Origin: Acidimicrobiaceae bacterium | GTDB lineage: Bacteria > Actinomycetota > Acidimicrobiia > Acidimicrobiales > Bog-793 | NCBI GenBank assembly: GCA_027459565.1 | Contig: DAIDIA010000276.1 | Span: 1-5,309 of the forward strand | Direction: 5' to 3' | Length of the DNA: 5,309 nt | Shown: in pieces, positions 1 to 5,121 of the stretch | Position numbering within the stretch: position 1 is the first letter of the stretch | How the letters are laid out: each line of letters opens with the position of its first letter | Notes under the pieces: model-generated | What the model was told of the DNA's origin: nothing | Database searches by the model: none | Seen by the model: the letters and a program-made list of their open reading frames with translations, nothing else | Program-made: the position numbers and the translations under genes

Positions 1-204
1 GACTATCCCCTCAGTTTTCCATGGGTCAAATGCCTGGCGCTAGTGGAACAATGGCGTCTCCCGCTGGCTGTTCGATCTCGGGGAGCTCTCCGGCGAGCGC
101 CGCGCAGCTCGCCTCGCGGTTCATGATGACAAAGGCCCCACTCATCGCGCTCCCGATCGCCTCATCGGACCTAGAAACTAGCGCCGAGATCCCCTCTGGT
201 GCGC
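1..204. other. No convincing gene
   Basis: Only short, overlapping open frames exist on both strands. The least unlikely is a 39-codon frame on the - strand (ATG at 145, stop at 28-26) with GGGAG four bases before its ATG, beginning MSGAFVIMNREA, but I recognise no family. No tRNA, other RNA gene or promoter could be recognised. Confidence 0.4.
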
Positions 205-233
205 CGCGACCAAGGTCGCGCGACGCGTCGCGC
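205..233. repeat. Cluster of overlapping inverted repeats (GTCGCG/CGCGAC) downstream of the HNH gene
   Basis: GCGCGACGCGTCGCGC at 218-233 is a perfect 16-bp palindrome. It overlaps a second inverted repeat, CGCGACC (205-211) and GGTCGCG (214-220), separated by AA. The hexamer CGCGAC or its complement thus occurs four times in 28 bp in alternating orientation. It begins 16 nt after the HNH stop codon. It could fold as a 3' hairpin, with several mutually exclusive pairings, but no T-run follows, so I do not call it a standard terminator. Confidence 0.7.
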
Positions 234-249
234 TGAATCCGAGAGGCGC

Positions 250-762
250 TCAGACCGCCGCGAGCAGTGCCGGCGCGACGTAGGGCTGCCACTCCTCGCG
301 CAGATCCCCACTCGCGGCAAGCAGCCAGACTCCAGAACGCGGAACACGCGGCGCGCGGCGCAGCGTGAAGGGGGTCTCCTCGAGGAGATAGTCCTCCTTC
401 GCGGTGTTGCAGCGCTTGCATGACGCGACGACGTTGTCCCAGGTGTGTGCGCCGCCGCGGCTGCGCGGGACGACATGGTCGATGTTCTCCGCGGCCGCTC
501 CGCAGTACTGGCAGCGGTGGCCGTCTCGCGCGAACACGCTGCGTCGGGTGATCGCGACCCTCGTCTGGCGCGGAACCTTCACATAGTGGACGAGTCGGAT
601 CACCGACGGCTCGGGAAGCGCGACGCGCTCGGAGTGGAACTCGAACCCGGTGGAGTGGAGAACCTCGGCCTTGTCGTCGATGGACAAGATCAATGCCCGT
701 CTGGACGAGACAACACACAGCGGCTCGTACGATGCGTTCAGCACGAGAGCACGCCCGATCAT
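250..762 (-). CDS. HNH endonuclease family protein (zinc-ribbon type)
   Basis: The 170-residue product starts MIGRALVLNASYEPLCVVSSRRALILSIDDKAEVL..., the usual beginning of the short actinobacterial/cyanobacterial HNH proteins (ALVLNA-x-YEPL). The HNH core spans about residues 79-122: RDGHRCQYC (C84, C87), NIDHVVPRSRGG (D95, H96), WDNVVASCKRCN (N110; C115, C118). It therefore has the four-Cys zinc ribbon and the DH...N catalytic set and should be an active metal-dependent nuclease fold. The biological target is unknown; related genes are chromosomal housekeeping-type neighbours rather than phage or homing elements. The ATG at 762 is preferred because the conserved motif begins just after it; a TTG at 789 in the same frame would add nine unconserved residues. 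The ribosome-binding site is poor. The C-terminal 40 residues (Trp- and Ala-rich) close the family domain, and the gene is intact. Confidence 0.9.
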   Translation of the reverse strand: MIGRALVLNASYEPLCVVSSRRALILSIDDKAEVLHSTGFEFHSERVALPEPSVIRLVHYVKVPRQTRVAITRRSVFARDGHRCQYCGAAAENIDHVVPRSRGGAHTWDNVVASCKRCNTAKEDYLLEETPFTLRRAPRVPRSGVWLLAASGDLREEWQPYVAPALLAAV

Positions 763-763
763 C

Positions 764-802
764 TCAGGCTCGACTGCACATGAGGTCAAAGACAGCGCTC
801 AT
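764..802 (-). CDS. Candidate 12-codon upstream ORF before the HNH gene
   Basis: An ATG at 802 opens MSAVFDLMCSRA and stops with TGA at 766-764; one base later comes the ATG of the HNH gene (TGA-G-ATG). The ATG is 8 nt after TAACCT, close to the spacing of a leaderless start. If translated it would deliver ribosomes to the HNH start, which has no real Shine-Dalgarno of its own. This is a structural suggestion; a 12-codon ORF can arise by chance. Confidence 0.25.
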   Translation of the reverse strand: MSAVFDLMCSRA

Positions 803-810
803 CGACTGTG

Positions 811-816
811 AGGTTA
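811..816 (-). promoter_or_regulatory. Possible -10 element upstream of the HNH gene
   Basis: TAACCT (TANNNT pattern) lies 8 nt before the ATG at 802 and about 50 nt before the HNH ATG at 762. A five-base-pair stem (827-831 with 837-841) stands between it and the stop of the preceding small gene. No good -35 is seen. Consistent with a separate transcription unit for the HNH gene, but weak. Confidence 0.3.
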
Positions 817-846
817 GTGCCAGAACCCGCGGTGCTCGCGGCATTC

Positions 847-1140
847 TCAGGCGATCTTCCGCATCATCTTGCACCACTCGAGGTAACCGATGATGTCCTC
901 GACATTCATCCGCGTCTCCGACGACCCGTACGCGGTCTCGAGACGGAACTGCAACCAGTGCGGGTCGGGCAATGGGAGAAAGGGGGGCGTTCGCCACCAG
1001 CGCGCCCGCGCGAGTCCCCCCGCGACGACGAGCGCAGTGACCCAGAGCCTCGGCCGGCCGATCACTCCAGCCAGCACGACGGCCAGACCAAGGTCGCCAC
1101 CGTGATGATGGACCCCGGAGTCCTCAGAGGTCAGGGACAC
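847..1140 (-). CDS. Conserved small protein of unknown function (PLPDP...FR..TAYG type)
   Basis: The 97-residue product starts with a GTG at 1140, three bases after the DUF3040 stop (TGA-CCC-GTG), which implies coupling. A hydrophobic stretch (about 17-44) is split by RPR at 29-31, so it could be a short hairpin or peripheral helix rather than a clean membrane span. Then follow basic and aromatic residues, WWRTPPFLPLPDP (48-60), FRLETAYG (65-72), and an acidic helix ending EDIIGYLEWCKMM (81-93). The combination RWWR-x-PPFLP-PDP-x-x-x-x-FR-x-x-TAYG ... YL-x-WC recalls short actinobacterial proteins of no known role; this is recognition from memory, not a database result. An alternative internal GTG start at about residue 25 (GGAGTG context) would remove the His-rich start. 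No function is proposed. Confidence 0.75.
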   Translation of the reverse strand: MSLTSEDSGVHHHGGDLGLAVVLAGVIGRPRLWVTALVVAGGLARARWWRTPPFLPLPDPHWLQFRLETAYGSSETRMNVEDIIGYLEWCKMMRKIA

Positions 1141-1143
1141 GGG

Positions 1144-1497
1144 TCAGTGCTGTTGGAAGAACTTCGAGCGGAGCCTCTGCGCAAGCGATGCGATGTCGTC
1201 TCCGAGCGCATGATGCTCACTTTGACCGTCGAGTCCATGCGAATGGCGGATGCTGCGCTCGAACATCACCGCCGAAACCAGCATGATGAGAAATCCGAAG
1301 GTGGCGAGCAAGAGCGAGGACCGGAACGAGATGACGACGATCGCGAACCCCGCGACGAACAGCGCCACCGAGGCACGGAGCGAGCGGGAGACGAACGAAC
1401 GCGGCCCCCGATCACGACCGATGAAACCGCGGTCGTGTTCGAAGAGCTTCTTCTCCATCTCTTGGAGAATGCGCTGTTCTTCCTCTGAAAGGGGCAC
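1144..1497 (-). CDS. DUF3040 family small membrane protein
   Basis: The 117-residue product begins MPLSEEEQRILQEMEKKLFE, the diagnostic DUF3040 start: PLSE-x-EQ followed by an amphipathic helix. Two membrane helices follow (about 41-58 and 60-79), joined by a very short turn (SFRSS), then a polar His/Gln/Arg-rich tail (81-117). The family is widespread in actinobacteria and of unknown function; in several genomes it lies near dinB and the mraZ/division cluster, but no division gene is visible here. The start is a GTG at 1497, supported by AAGAGAGG seven bases upstream and by the conserved N-terminus. The next gene starts three bases after its stop codon, so the two are very likely co-transcribed and translationally coupled. 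Confidence 0.9.
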   Translation of the reverse strand: MPLSEEEQRILQEMEKKLFEHDRGFIGRDRGPRSFVSRSLRASVALFVAGFAIVVISFRSSLLLATFGFLIMLVSAVMFERSIRHSHGLDGQSEHHALGDDIASLAQRLRSKFFQQH

Positions 1498-1692
1498 CCT
1501 CTCGCCTCTCTTACCTCGTCACTGCCTGCTGCCTAGGTTCTCACCTGCATCTCGAGGTGGCCCGGCCTCCACGGGGGCCGAAACGTCCCTTCCGAACACC
1601 CCGGACAGTCGTTCCATCTTCGCGCCGATCGCCCCGTGAGACAACGGCACGCCACCTCAATGGACTTAAACCTAGCGCCGCGAGATGGAGGA
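1498..1692 (-). other. Non-coding leader between dinB and the DUF3040 gene, with two small hairpins
   Basis: No frame here looks like a protein. Read on the - strand, two adjacent stems can form: 1576-1579/1564-1567 (GGCC arms, extendable by a wobble and one more pair around a short loop) and CACCT/AGGTG (1555-1559 with 1542-1546, 8-nt loop). Neither is followed by a T-run, so they are not standard rho-independent terminators. The stretch nearest the gene carries AAGAGAGG (1512-1505), a good ribosome-binding site 7 nt before the GTG at 1497. The segment probably holds the promoter and 5' leader of the next gene, but I could not fix a -10/-35 pair. Confidence 0.4.
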
Positions 1693-3021
1693 TCATTCGC
1701 GGCCCTCTGCCGGCGCTGGCCCGGGGGGTGAACTCCGCGGCCCCCCTTGGTCGCGGACCTGCCTGCGAGCGAGCACCGAGAGGGGATCGAGCGCGTTGCC
1801 GCCGAACCTCCTGCGGATCTCATCGGCGGTCTCGTCGAGATCCCCGCGCTGCTTTGCCTGGTACATATCCTCGACGCCGCCCTCGCCAGCGAACAGGCCA
1901 AGCTGTTGCACCCGGGCGCTCCCGGACTCCACGAAATTCGAGAGGTGCACGCCAAGCAGTCGGATGCCGCGTTCACAGACGACCGATTCGAGGAGCGAGA
2001 CCGCGACCTCGGCGATCTCGGCGCCACTGCGCAGTGGATGGTCGAAGGTCCGCGACCGCGTGATGATCTCGAGATCCCGGTAGCGGACCTTGAGTGACAC
2101 CGTCCTCCCGAACGCCTCGGACCTCCGAGCGCGCGTCGAAGCGGAGGAGGAGAGCTCGCGTATCCGGCTGGCGAGCTCGTCCGGATCGTAGAGGTCGCGC
2201 GAGAAGGTCGTCTCGGCGCCGATCGAACGCGTGTCGCGGTCGGGTTCGACGCGGCGGGGGTCGATGCCCTCGATGAAGTTCACGACGATCGCACCCTGAT
2301 GGGGTCCGAGCAGCTGGCGCAGCCGCTCTTGTCCCACCTCCGCGGCATCGGCGATGCTCGAGATTCCCACCGACTGGAGCTTCGCCATCGTCTTGGGGCC
2401 GATGCCTGGCAGCGCGCGCAGCGGATGCGCGTAGAGGAACGCGATCTCCTCCCCGGGACCGATCGCGAGGACTCCGGGACCGTCGGTCACCACGGGACGA
2501 CGCGGCACGGAGTCGCTCAGCGCCACCCTCGGCTTTGCCGCCTTGGACGCGAGTTTGGCAATCAGCTTGGACCGCGCAACTCCGATCGAGCAGGCAAGAC
2601 CGAGCTCGTCGTTCACCCGCTCTCGCAGATGGTTCGCGATCTCGAGGCTGGTGCCGAACAACCGGTGGGCTCCGGAGACATCGATGAACGCCTCATCGAA
2701 GGCGATCGGCTCATAGGCCGGCGTGACGCTCTCGATGATCTCGAGGAGTCTGCGGTTCATCTCGCCGTACCGTCCATGGCTCGGAGAGATGAAGACCCCA
2801 TTGGGGCAGCACCGCATCGCCGTCGCGGTCGGCATCGCCGCGTGCACCCCGTAGGCGCGCGCCTCGTACGAGGCTGACGCGACCACGCCGCGACCCGCCG
2901 TTCCGCCGACGATCACGGGACGTCCCTTGAGTTCGGGCCGGTCGATCATCTCAACGGCGGCGAAGAAGCAGTCCATGTCGAGATGCAAGACGTCAAGCGG
3001 ATCTTCAGCACGCACGGTCAT
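1693..3021 (-). CDS. dinB: DNA polymerase IV (Y-family translesion polymerase)
   Basis: The 442-residue product is a complete Y-family polymerase. Palm and finger motifs are DMDCFFAAVE (residues 15-24; catalytic D15, steric-gate Phe at 19-20) and FDEAFIDVS (108-116; catalytic D109/E110), with CSIGVARSKLIAKLASKAAKP at 144-164. The helix-hairpin-helix is LPGIGPKTMAKL (204-215). The little finger spans about 265-365. A clamp-binding motif QLGLF lies at 373-377. A further conserved tail ends ETADEIRRRFGGNALDPLSVL (397-417), as in actinobacterial Pol IV, then a Pro/Gly/Arg-rich end. It copies past lesions and stalled forks, is error-prone, and docks on the sliding clamp. The ATG at 3021 lies 7 nt after the PIG-L stop; its ribosome-binding site is weak, so coupling is likely. 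No SOS operator lies directly upstream, so any damage induction would come by read-through from the LysM promoter region. Confidence 0.97.
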   Translation of the reverse strand: MTVRAEDPLDVLHLDMDCFFAAVEMIDRPELKGRPVIVGGTAGRGVVASASYEARAYGVHAAMPTATAMRCCPNGVFISPSHGRYGEMNRRLLEIIESVTPAYEPIAFDEAFIDVSGAHRLFGTSLEIANHLRERVNDELGLACSIGVARSKLIAKLASKAAKPRVALSDSVPRRPVVTDGPGVLAIGPGEEIAFLYAHPLRALPGIGPKTMAKLQSVGISSIADAAEVGQERLRQLLGPHQGAIVVNFIEGIDPRRVEPDRDTRSIGAETTFSRDLYDPDELASRIRELSSSASTRARRSEAFGRTVSLKVRYRDLEIITRSRTFDHPLRSGAEIAEVAVSLLESVVCERGIRLLGVHLSNFVESGSARVQQLGLFAGEGGVEDMYQAKQRGDLDETADEIRRRFGGNALDPLSVLARRQVRDQGGPRSSPPGPAPAEGRE

Positions 3022-3028
3022 CGAGGAC

Positions 3029-3742
3029 TCAGTTGTTCATCCCAATGCGTCGAAAGGCCTCGGCATACTGCACGCCCACCTGACGACCGGCCTGTTCGGC
3101 ACGCTCGCGCACGACGAGCCGAAACCATTCACTCGTCTCACCGAGCTGACTCTGGTGGCAAAGTATTGCCTCGGTCTTTGCCTCGATGGTCGCCGTGATG
3201 TCAACAGAGACATTGGGTTCGAGCGTTCCGGACATGTAGGCCACCTCGACCGCCACGGGGTCGCCGAGATCGGGAAAATACAGCGGAGATCGCGCCGCCG
3301 GACTTGCGGCATCGAGGGCCGCGAATCCGACGCTCCGGTGATCGCGATGGTTGTAATAGTGCTCGCCGAAGAAGACGGCGGTCGGATCGGGACAGAACAT
3401 CACCTCAGGTCGGACCGTCCTGATGAGGCGGACAAGCTCGCGTCGCAGCCCGGGATCGTTCTCGATCTCTCCATCGCCATAGCCGAGTTGATGCACCTCG
3501 TGAACGCCGAGAATTTCCTGCGCGGCGCGAAGCTCCTGCGCGCGCGTTGCGACAAGTTGAGTAACGTCCTCGCCGATCTTCGAGGATCCCTTGTCACCGA
3601 GGGCACAGATCACCACATGGACCTCGCAACCTGCACCCGCCCACCGCGCGAGCGTGCCCCCGGCAGCGACGTCGGAGTCATCGGGATGGGCAAAGATCGC
3701 AATGGCGCGTTCGGGAACCTCTCCGAGGAGCTCGGTCGGCAT
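3029..3742 (-). CDS. PIG-L/LmbE-family zinc-dependent deacetylase or amidase, substrate unknown
   Basis: The 237-residue product has the family's zinc site: AHPDD at residues 18-22 (FAHPDDSDVAAGGTLARWA) and NHRDHR at 131-136, giving the expected His and Asp metal ligands and general-base Asp. PIG-L enzymes remove acetyl groups from N-acetylglucosamine-type sugars or cleave amides; in actinobacteria relatives include MshB and Mca of mycothiol metabolism. Here the motif reads AHPDDSD, while MshB and Mca usually have AHPDDE, so I do not assign either name. No signal peptide or membrane helix is seen, so it is probably cytosolic. The ATG (3742) overlaps the nrdR stop by one base, which implies translational coupling. 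dinB follows after 7 nt. A link to DNA damage or thiol/metabolite repair is possible from position only. Length and catalytic motifs look intact. Confidence 0.9.
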   Translation of the reverse strand: MPTELLGEVPERAIAIFAHPDDSDVAAGGTLARWAGAGCEVHVVICALGDKGSSKIGEDVTQLVATRAQELRAAQEILGVHEVHQLGYGDGEIENDPGLRRELVRLIRTVRPEVMFCPDPTAVFFGEHYYNHRDHRSVGFAALDAASPAARSPLYFPDLGDPVAVEVAYMSGTLEPNVSVDITATIEAKTEAILCHQSQLGETSEWFRLVVRERAEQAGRQVGVQYAEAFRRIGMNN

Positions 3743-4239
3743 CAGTCCGATCCGTCCGCGGACTCTTGCAGATGGTGCGTCTTCGGCTCGGTCTCCTTCT
3801 GCAAGAGGTCTGCCTCCCGGGCGAAGTCCTTCGCGTCGACGAAATCCTTGTAGACGCTCGCGAACCGCAGGTAGGCGACCTCGTCAAGCGCTCGTAGTCG
3901 ATCAAGCACGGCAATTCCTATGCGCCGGCTCGGCACCAGCGGCCCGATCAGGGTCAAGTCCGCCTCGACTCCGTTGACGAGCTCCTCGATGTCGCTCTCG
4001 TTGACCGGACGGTTCTTGCATGCCGAGCGCACTCCGGCGACGACCTTCTCGCGATTGAACGGCTCGCGCTCACCGGATCGCTTCTCGACAAAGAGGACGG
4101 GACCGCTTGACCGCTCGAATGTCGTGTATCGGTAGCCACAGACAAGGCACTCCCGACGGCGGCGAACCGCGAGTCCCTCCTCGATCTCGCGCGAGTCGAC
4201 GACGCGATCTTCCGTGTGGGCGCAGCTTGGACATCGCAC
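3742..4239 (-). CDS. nrdR: NrdR, transcriptional repressor of ribonucleotide reductase genes
   Basis: A full-length 165-residue NrdR. It begins (M)RCPSC and carries a four-Cys zinc ribbon (C3, C6, C31, C34: CPSC ... CLVCGYRYTTFE), followed by an ATP-cone domain (about residues 47-137, VEKRSGEREPFNREK ... VAYLRFASVYKDF). NrdR senses ATP/dATP through the ATP-cone and shuts off nrd genes by binding NrdR boxes. The start is fixed by the conserved RCPSC beginning and is a GTG at 4239. It has no ribosome-binding site and a TANNNT element 6 nt upstream, consistent with leaderless expression. The C-terminal tail (about 140-165) is acidic and variable, as usual. The lexA-LysM-nrdR order is common in actinobacteria. 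The stop codon overlaps the start of the PIG-L gene by one base (TGATG). No NrdR box is seen in this window, so its targets are elsewhere. Confidence 0.97.
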   Translation of the reverse strand: MRCPSCAHTEDRVVDSREIEEGLAVRRRRECLVCGYRYTTFERSSGPVLFVEKRSGEREPFNREKVVAGVRSACKNRPVNESDIEELVNGVEADLTLIGPLVPSRRIGIAVLDRLRALDEVAYLRFASVYKDFVDAKDFAREADLLQKETEPKTHHLQESADGSD

Positions 4240-4245
4240 AGCTGA

Positions 4246-4251
4246 AGGCTA
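4246..4251 (-). promoter_or_regulatory. Predicted -10 element for a leaderless nrdR transcript
   Basis: TAGCCT (TANNNT pattern) ends exactly 6 nt before the GTG start codon of nrdR (4239), which puts the expected transcription start on the first base of the start codon. No Shine-Dalgarno-like sequence precedes the gene. A TTGCGT (4272-4267) stands upstream, but with a short 15-nt spacer. Suggests nrdR can be transcribed independently of the SOS promoter. Confidence 0.45.
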
Positions 4252-4326
4252 CCGGTTGACGCGACGACGCAAGGGTTCACTGCTCGTGCGCTCAACAGGC
4301 GGACGATCAACAGATGCGCACCGAGA

Positions 4327-5019
4327 TCACGGGAGGAGGAGGCGCTCGCCGGGAACTGCCGTCGTGCTCTTGATCTGCGTCGCGAGCTCAGCGACGAGCG
4401 CTCGGGGATCACCCGAGGGATAGACCCGCGAGGCGATCGACCACAGTGTGTCGCCGGGCTGGACGACGTAGCGGTATCCGCCGGGCACCGGAACTGCTCC
4501 GGAGATCGCGGCGGGGGCTCCCTGGTGGACGCCGGCGATCGCACTCGCGACCGAGAGTCCGCCAAAGAGCGCGAGCCCGAGGGCCACGCAGCCCACGAAG
4601 CGACGCAGGCGATAGCGCGAAGGGGTCGCGGCCCGCGTGGGTCGAGCGCTCGGGTGCGATTCGACCGTCTCCTGTGGGACCACCTGGGGCGCGACCTCGG
4701 GCCAGGGCGCGGTCCGTGGCGTGGCCACAGGCGGAGTCGAGGGGCGCGGCACCGGCGCCAGGAGGTGTGCCTCGCGCTCAAACGGAGCAAAGGTCGTCAC
4801 GATCTGTCGGCGGGCGATGACGGGGAGGGGACGCTGCCAGACCGACCATTCGCCCGCAGACGACTCGGCCTCGGACTCGAGCTCCGCGAAGATCTCCTCG
4901 TCAAAGAGCGGCTCGCGAACGAGTCGAAGATGGCCGGACTGGACGCGATCCCGGCGCGCGCTGGCCGCTCTGGACCGACGCGGGACCACGCTCTGGACTG
5001 GATATGCGATCGCTGCCAT
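4327..5019 (-). CDS. Membrane-anchored LysM protein, probable SOS-induced cell-division suppressor (ChiZ/DivS-like)
   Basis: The 230-residue product has four parts. An N-terminal cytoplasmic stretch contains an acidic patch (about 37-56). A Pro-rich linker (about 84-117) follows, then one membrane helix (about 141-163, FVGCVALGLALFGGLSVASA) preceded by Arg residues. A C-terminal LysM domain (about 184-230, YVVQPGDTLWSIA) ends the protein and binds peptidoglycan outside the membrane. The Arg-rich stretch before the helix predicts an N-in orientation. The gene lies between lexA and nrdR, divergent from lexA and behind SOS operators. This matches the place and design of mycobacterial Rv2719c (ChiZ), and by role DivS of corynebacteria and YneA of Bacillus, LysM or membrane proteins that delay division after DNA damage. 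The N-terminal part does not reveal a hydrolase motif. The ATG at 5019 is chosen for its GGAGG site; an upstream in-frame ATG at 5031 would add four residues. The LysM/membrane assignment is certain; the division-suppressor role is inferred from context. Confidence 0.88.
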   Translation of the reverse strand: MAAIAYPVQSVVPRRSRAASARRDRVQSGHLRLVREPLFDEEIFAELESEAESSAGEWSVWQRPLPVIARRQIVTTFAPFEREAHLLAPVPRPSTPPVATPRTAPWPEVAPQVVPQETVESHPSARPTRAATPSRYRLRRFVGCVALGLALFGGLSVASAIAGVHQGAPAAISGAVPVPGGYRYVVQPGDTLWSIASRVYPSGDPRALVAELATQIKSTTAVPGERLLLP

Positions 5020-5024
5020 AACTG

Positions 5025-5029
5025 CCTCC
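5025..5029 (-). promoter_or_regulatory. Ribosome-binding site fixing the LysM start
   Basis: GGAGG ends 5 nt before the ATG at 5019. It overlaps an earlier in-frame ATG at 5031, which has only a weak AGG upstream. This favours the inner ATG as the true start. Confidence 0.7.
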
Positions 5030-5041
5030 ATCGAGCGCCTA

Positions 5042-5055
5042 CGAACAGATGTTCG
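5042..5055. promoter_or_regulatory. LexA/SOS operator 1 (perfect palindromic arms)
   Basis: CGAACAGATGTTCG matches the actinobacterial/Gram-positive SOS box CGAAC-N4-GTTCG with both arms perfect. It lies 22 bp upstream of the chosen LysM ATG (5019), downstream of the TTGACA -35 element of that gene, so bound LexA there would sit at the promoter start or in the 5' leader. Confidence 0.9.
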
Positions 5056-5068
5056 AGACTCTGTAGAT

Positions 5069-5098
5069 ATCGTTTCACGAACACCTGTTCGCTGTCAA
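5069..5098 (-). promoter_or_regulatory. Predicted SOS promoter of the LysM gene (-35 TTGACA)
   Basis: A perfect TTGACA stands on the - strand at 5098-5093. With an 18-nt spacer the -10 would be AACGAT (5074-5069), a poor match, so the exact -10 is uncertain; nearby AT-rich GATATC is another option. SOS operator 2 lies inside the spacer and operator 1 just downstream. The -35 is convincing, the -10 is not. Confidence 0.5.
5078..5091. promoter_or_regulatory. LexA/SOS operator 2 (perfect palindromic arms)
   Basis: CGAACACCTGTTCG has both arms perfect. Its centre is 36 bp from operator 1. It begins directly next to the TTGACA element (5093-5098, - strand) and fills the spacer of the predicted LysM promoter, the expected place for a repressor that blocks RNA polymerase. 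Confidence 0.9.
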
Positions 5099-5118
5099 CA
5101 AAATAGCGAACAGGTGTT
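5080..5118. repeat. 14-bp perfect inverted repeat joining operators 2 and 3, plus a 12-bp direct repeat
   Basis: AACACCTGTTCGCT (5080-5093) is the exact reverse complement of AGCGAACAGGTGTT (5105-5118), with an 11-nt AT-rich spacer (5094-5104). The match runs beyond the operator cores. Separately GTTTCACGAACA occurs directly at 5072-5083 and 5116-5127, so operators 2 and 4 share the same 5' flank. The simplest reading is that the operator array grew by local duplication and inversion. Confidence 0.85.
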
Positions 5119-5120
5119 TC
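5107..5120. promoter_or_regulatory. LexA/SOS operator 3 (one degenerate arm)
   Basis: CGAACAGGTGTTTC has a perfect left arm and a right arm with two departures from GTTCG. Its centre is 29 bp from operator 2 and 15 bp from operator 4. It is an inverted copy of operator 2, sharing a 14-bp perfect inverted repeat with it. It lies upstream of the predicted lexA -35 element. Confidence 0.75.
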
Positions 5121-5121
5121 A

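Noticed and set aside
26..718. Long - strand frame overlapping the HNH gene
   Set aside because: Arg/Pro-rich out-of-frame shadow of the HNH gene; only its last 39 codons (from ATG 145) lie outside that gene and they match nothing I recognise.
827..841. CCGCG/CGCGG stem as a terminator after the small conserved gene
   Set aside because: Only five base pairs and no T-run on the - strand; noted only as weak support for a unit boundary.
808..1488. 226-codon + strand open frame opposite the two small membrane-type genes
   Set aside because: Charged, low-complexity Arg/Glu/Asp product typical of an antisense shadow; the - strand frames show family motifs, a ribosome-binding site for DUF3040 and tight spacing.
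1593..1615. GAAC...GTTC pair between dinB and DUF3040 as a fifth SOS box
   Set aside because: The half-sites are separated by far more than 4 nt, so this is not a LexA operator.
1498..1692. Known mraW-type leader RNA before DUF3040
   Set aside because: The conserved CUUCCCC loop I remember for that motif is absent and there is no mraZ/mraW gene in the window.
2927..3853. 308-codon + strand open frame
   Set aside because: It lies over the PIG-L gene and parts of dinB and nrdR, whose catalytic motifs are clear; high GC makes long antisense frames common.
3954..4790. 278-codon - strand frame across LysM and nrdR
   Set aside because: Ser/Arg-rich shadow frame; the true frames contain the LysM and zinc-ribbon/ATP-cone motifs.
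5060..5074. AT-rich GATATC segment as an NrdR box
   Set aside because: Too few matches to the NrdR-box consensus and no nrdA/B/D/J gene alongside.
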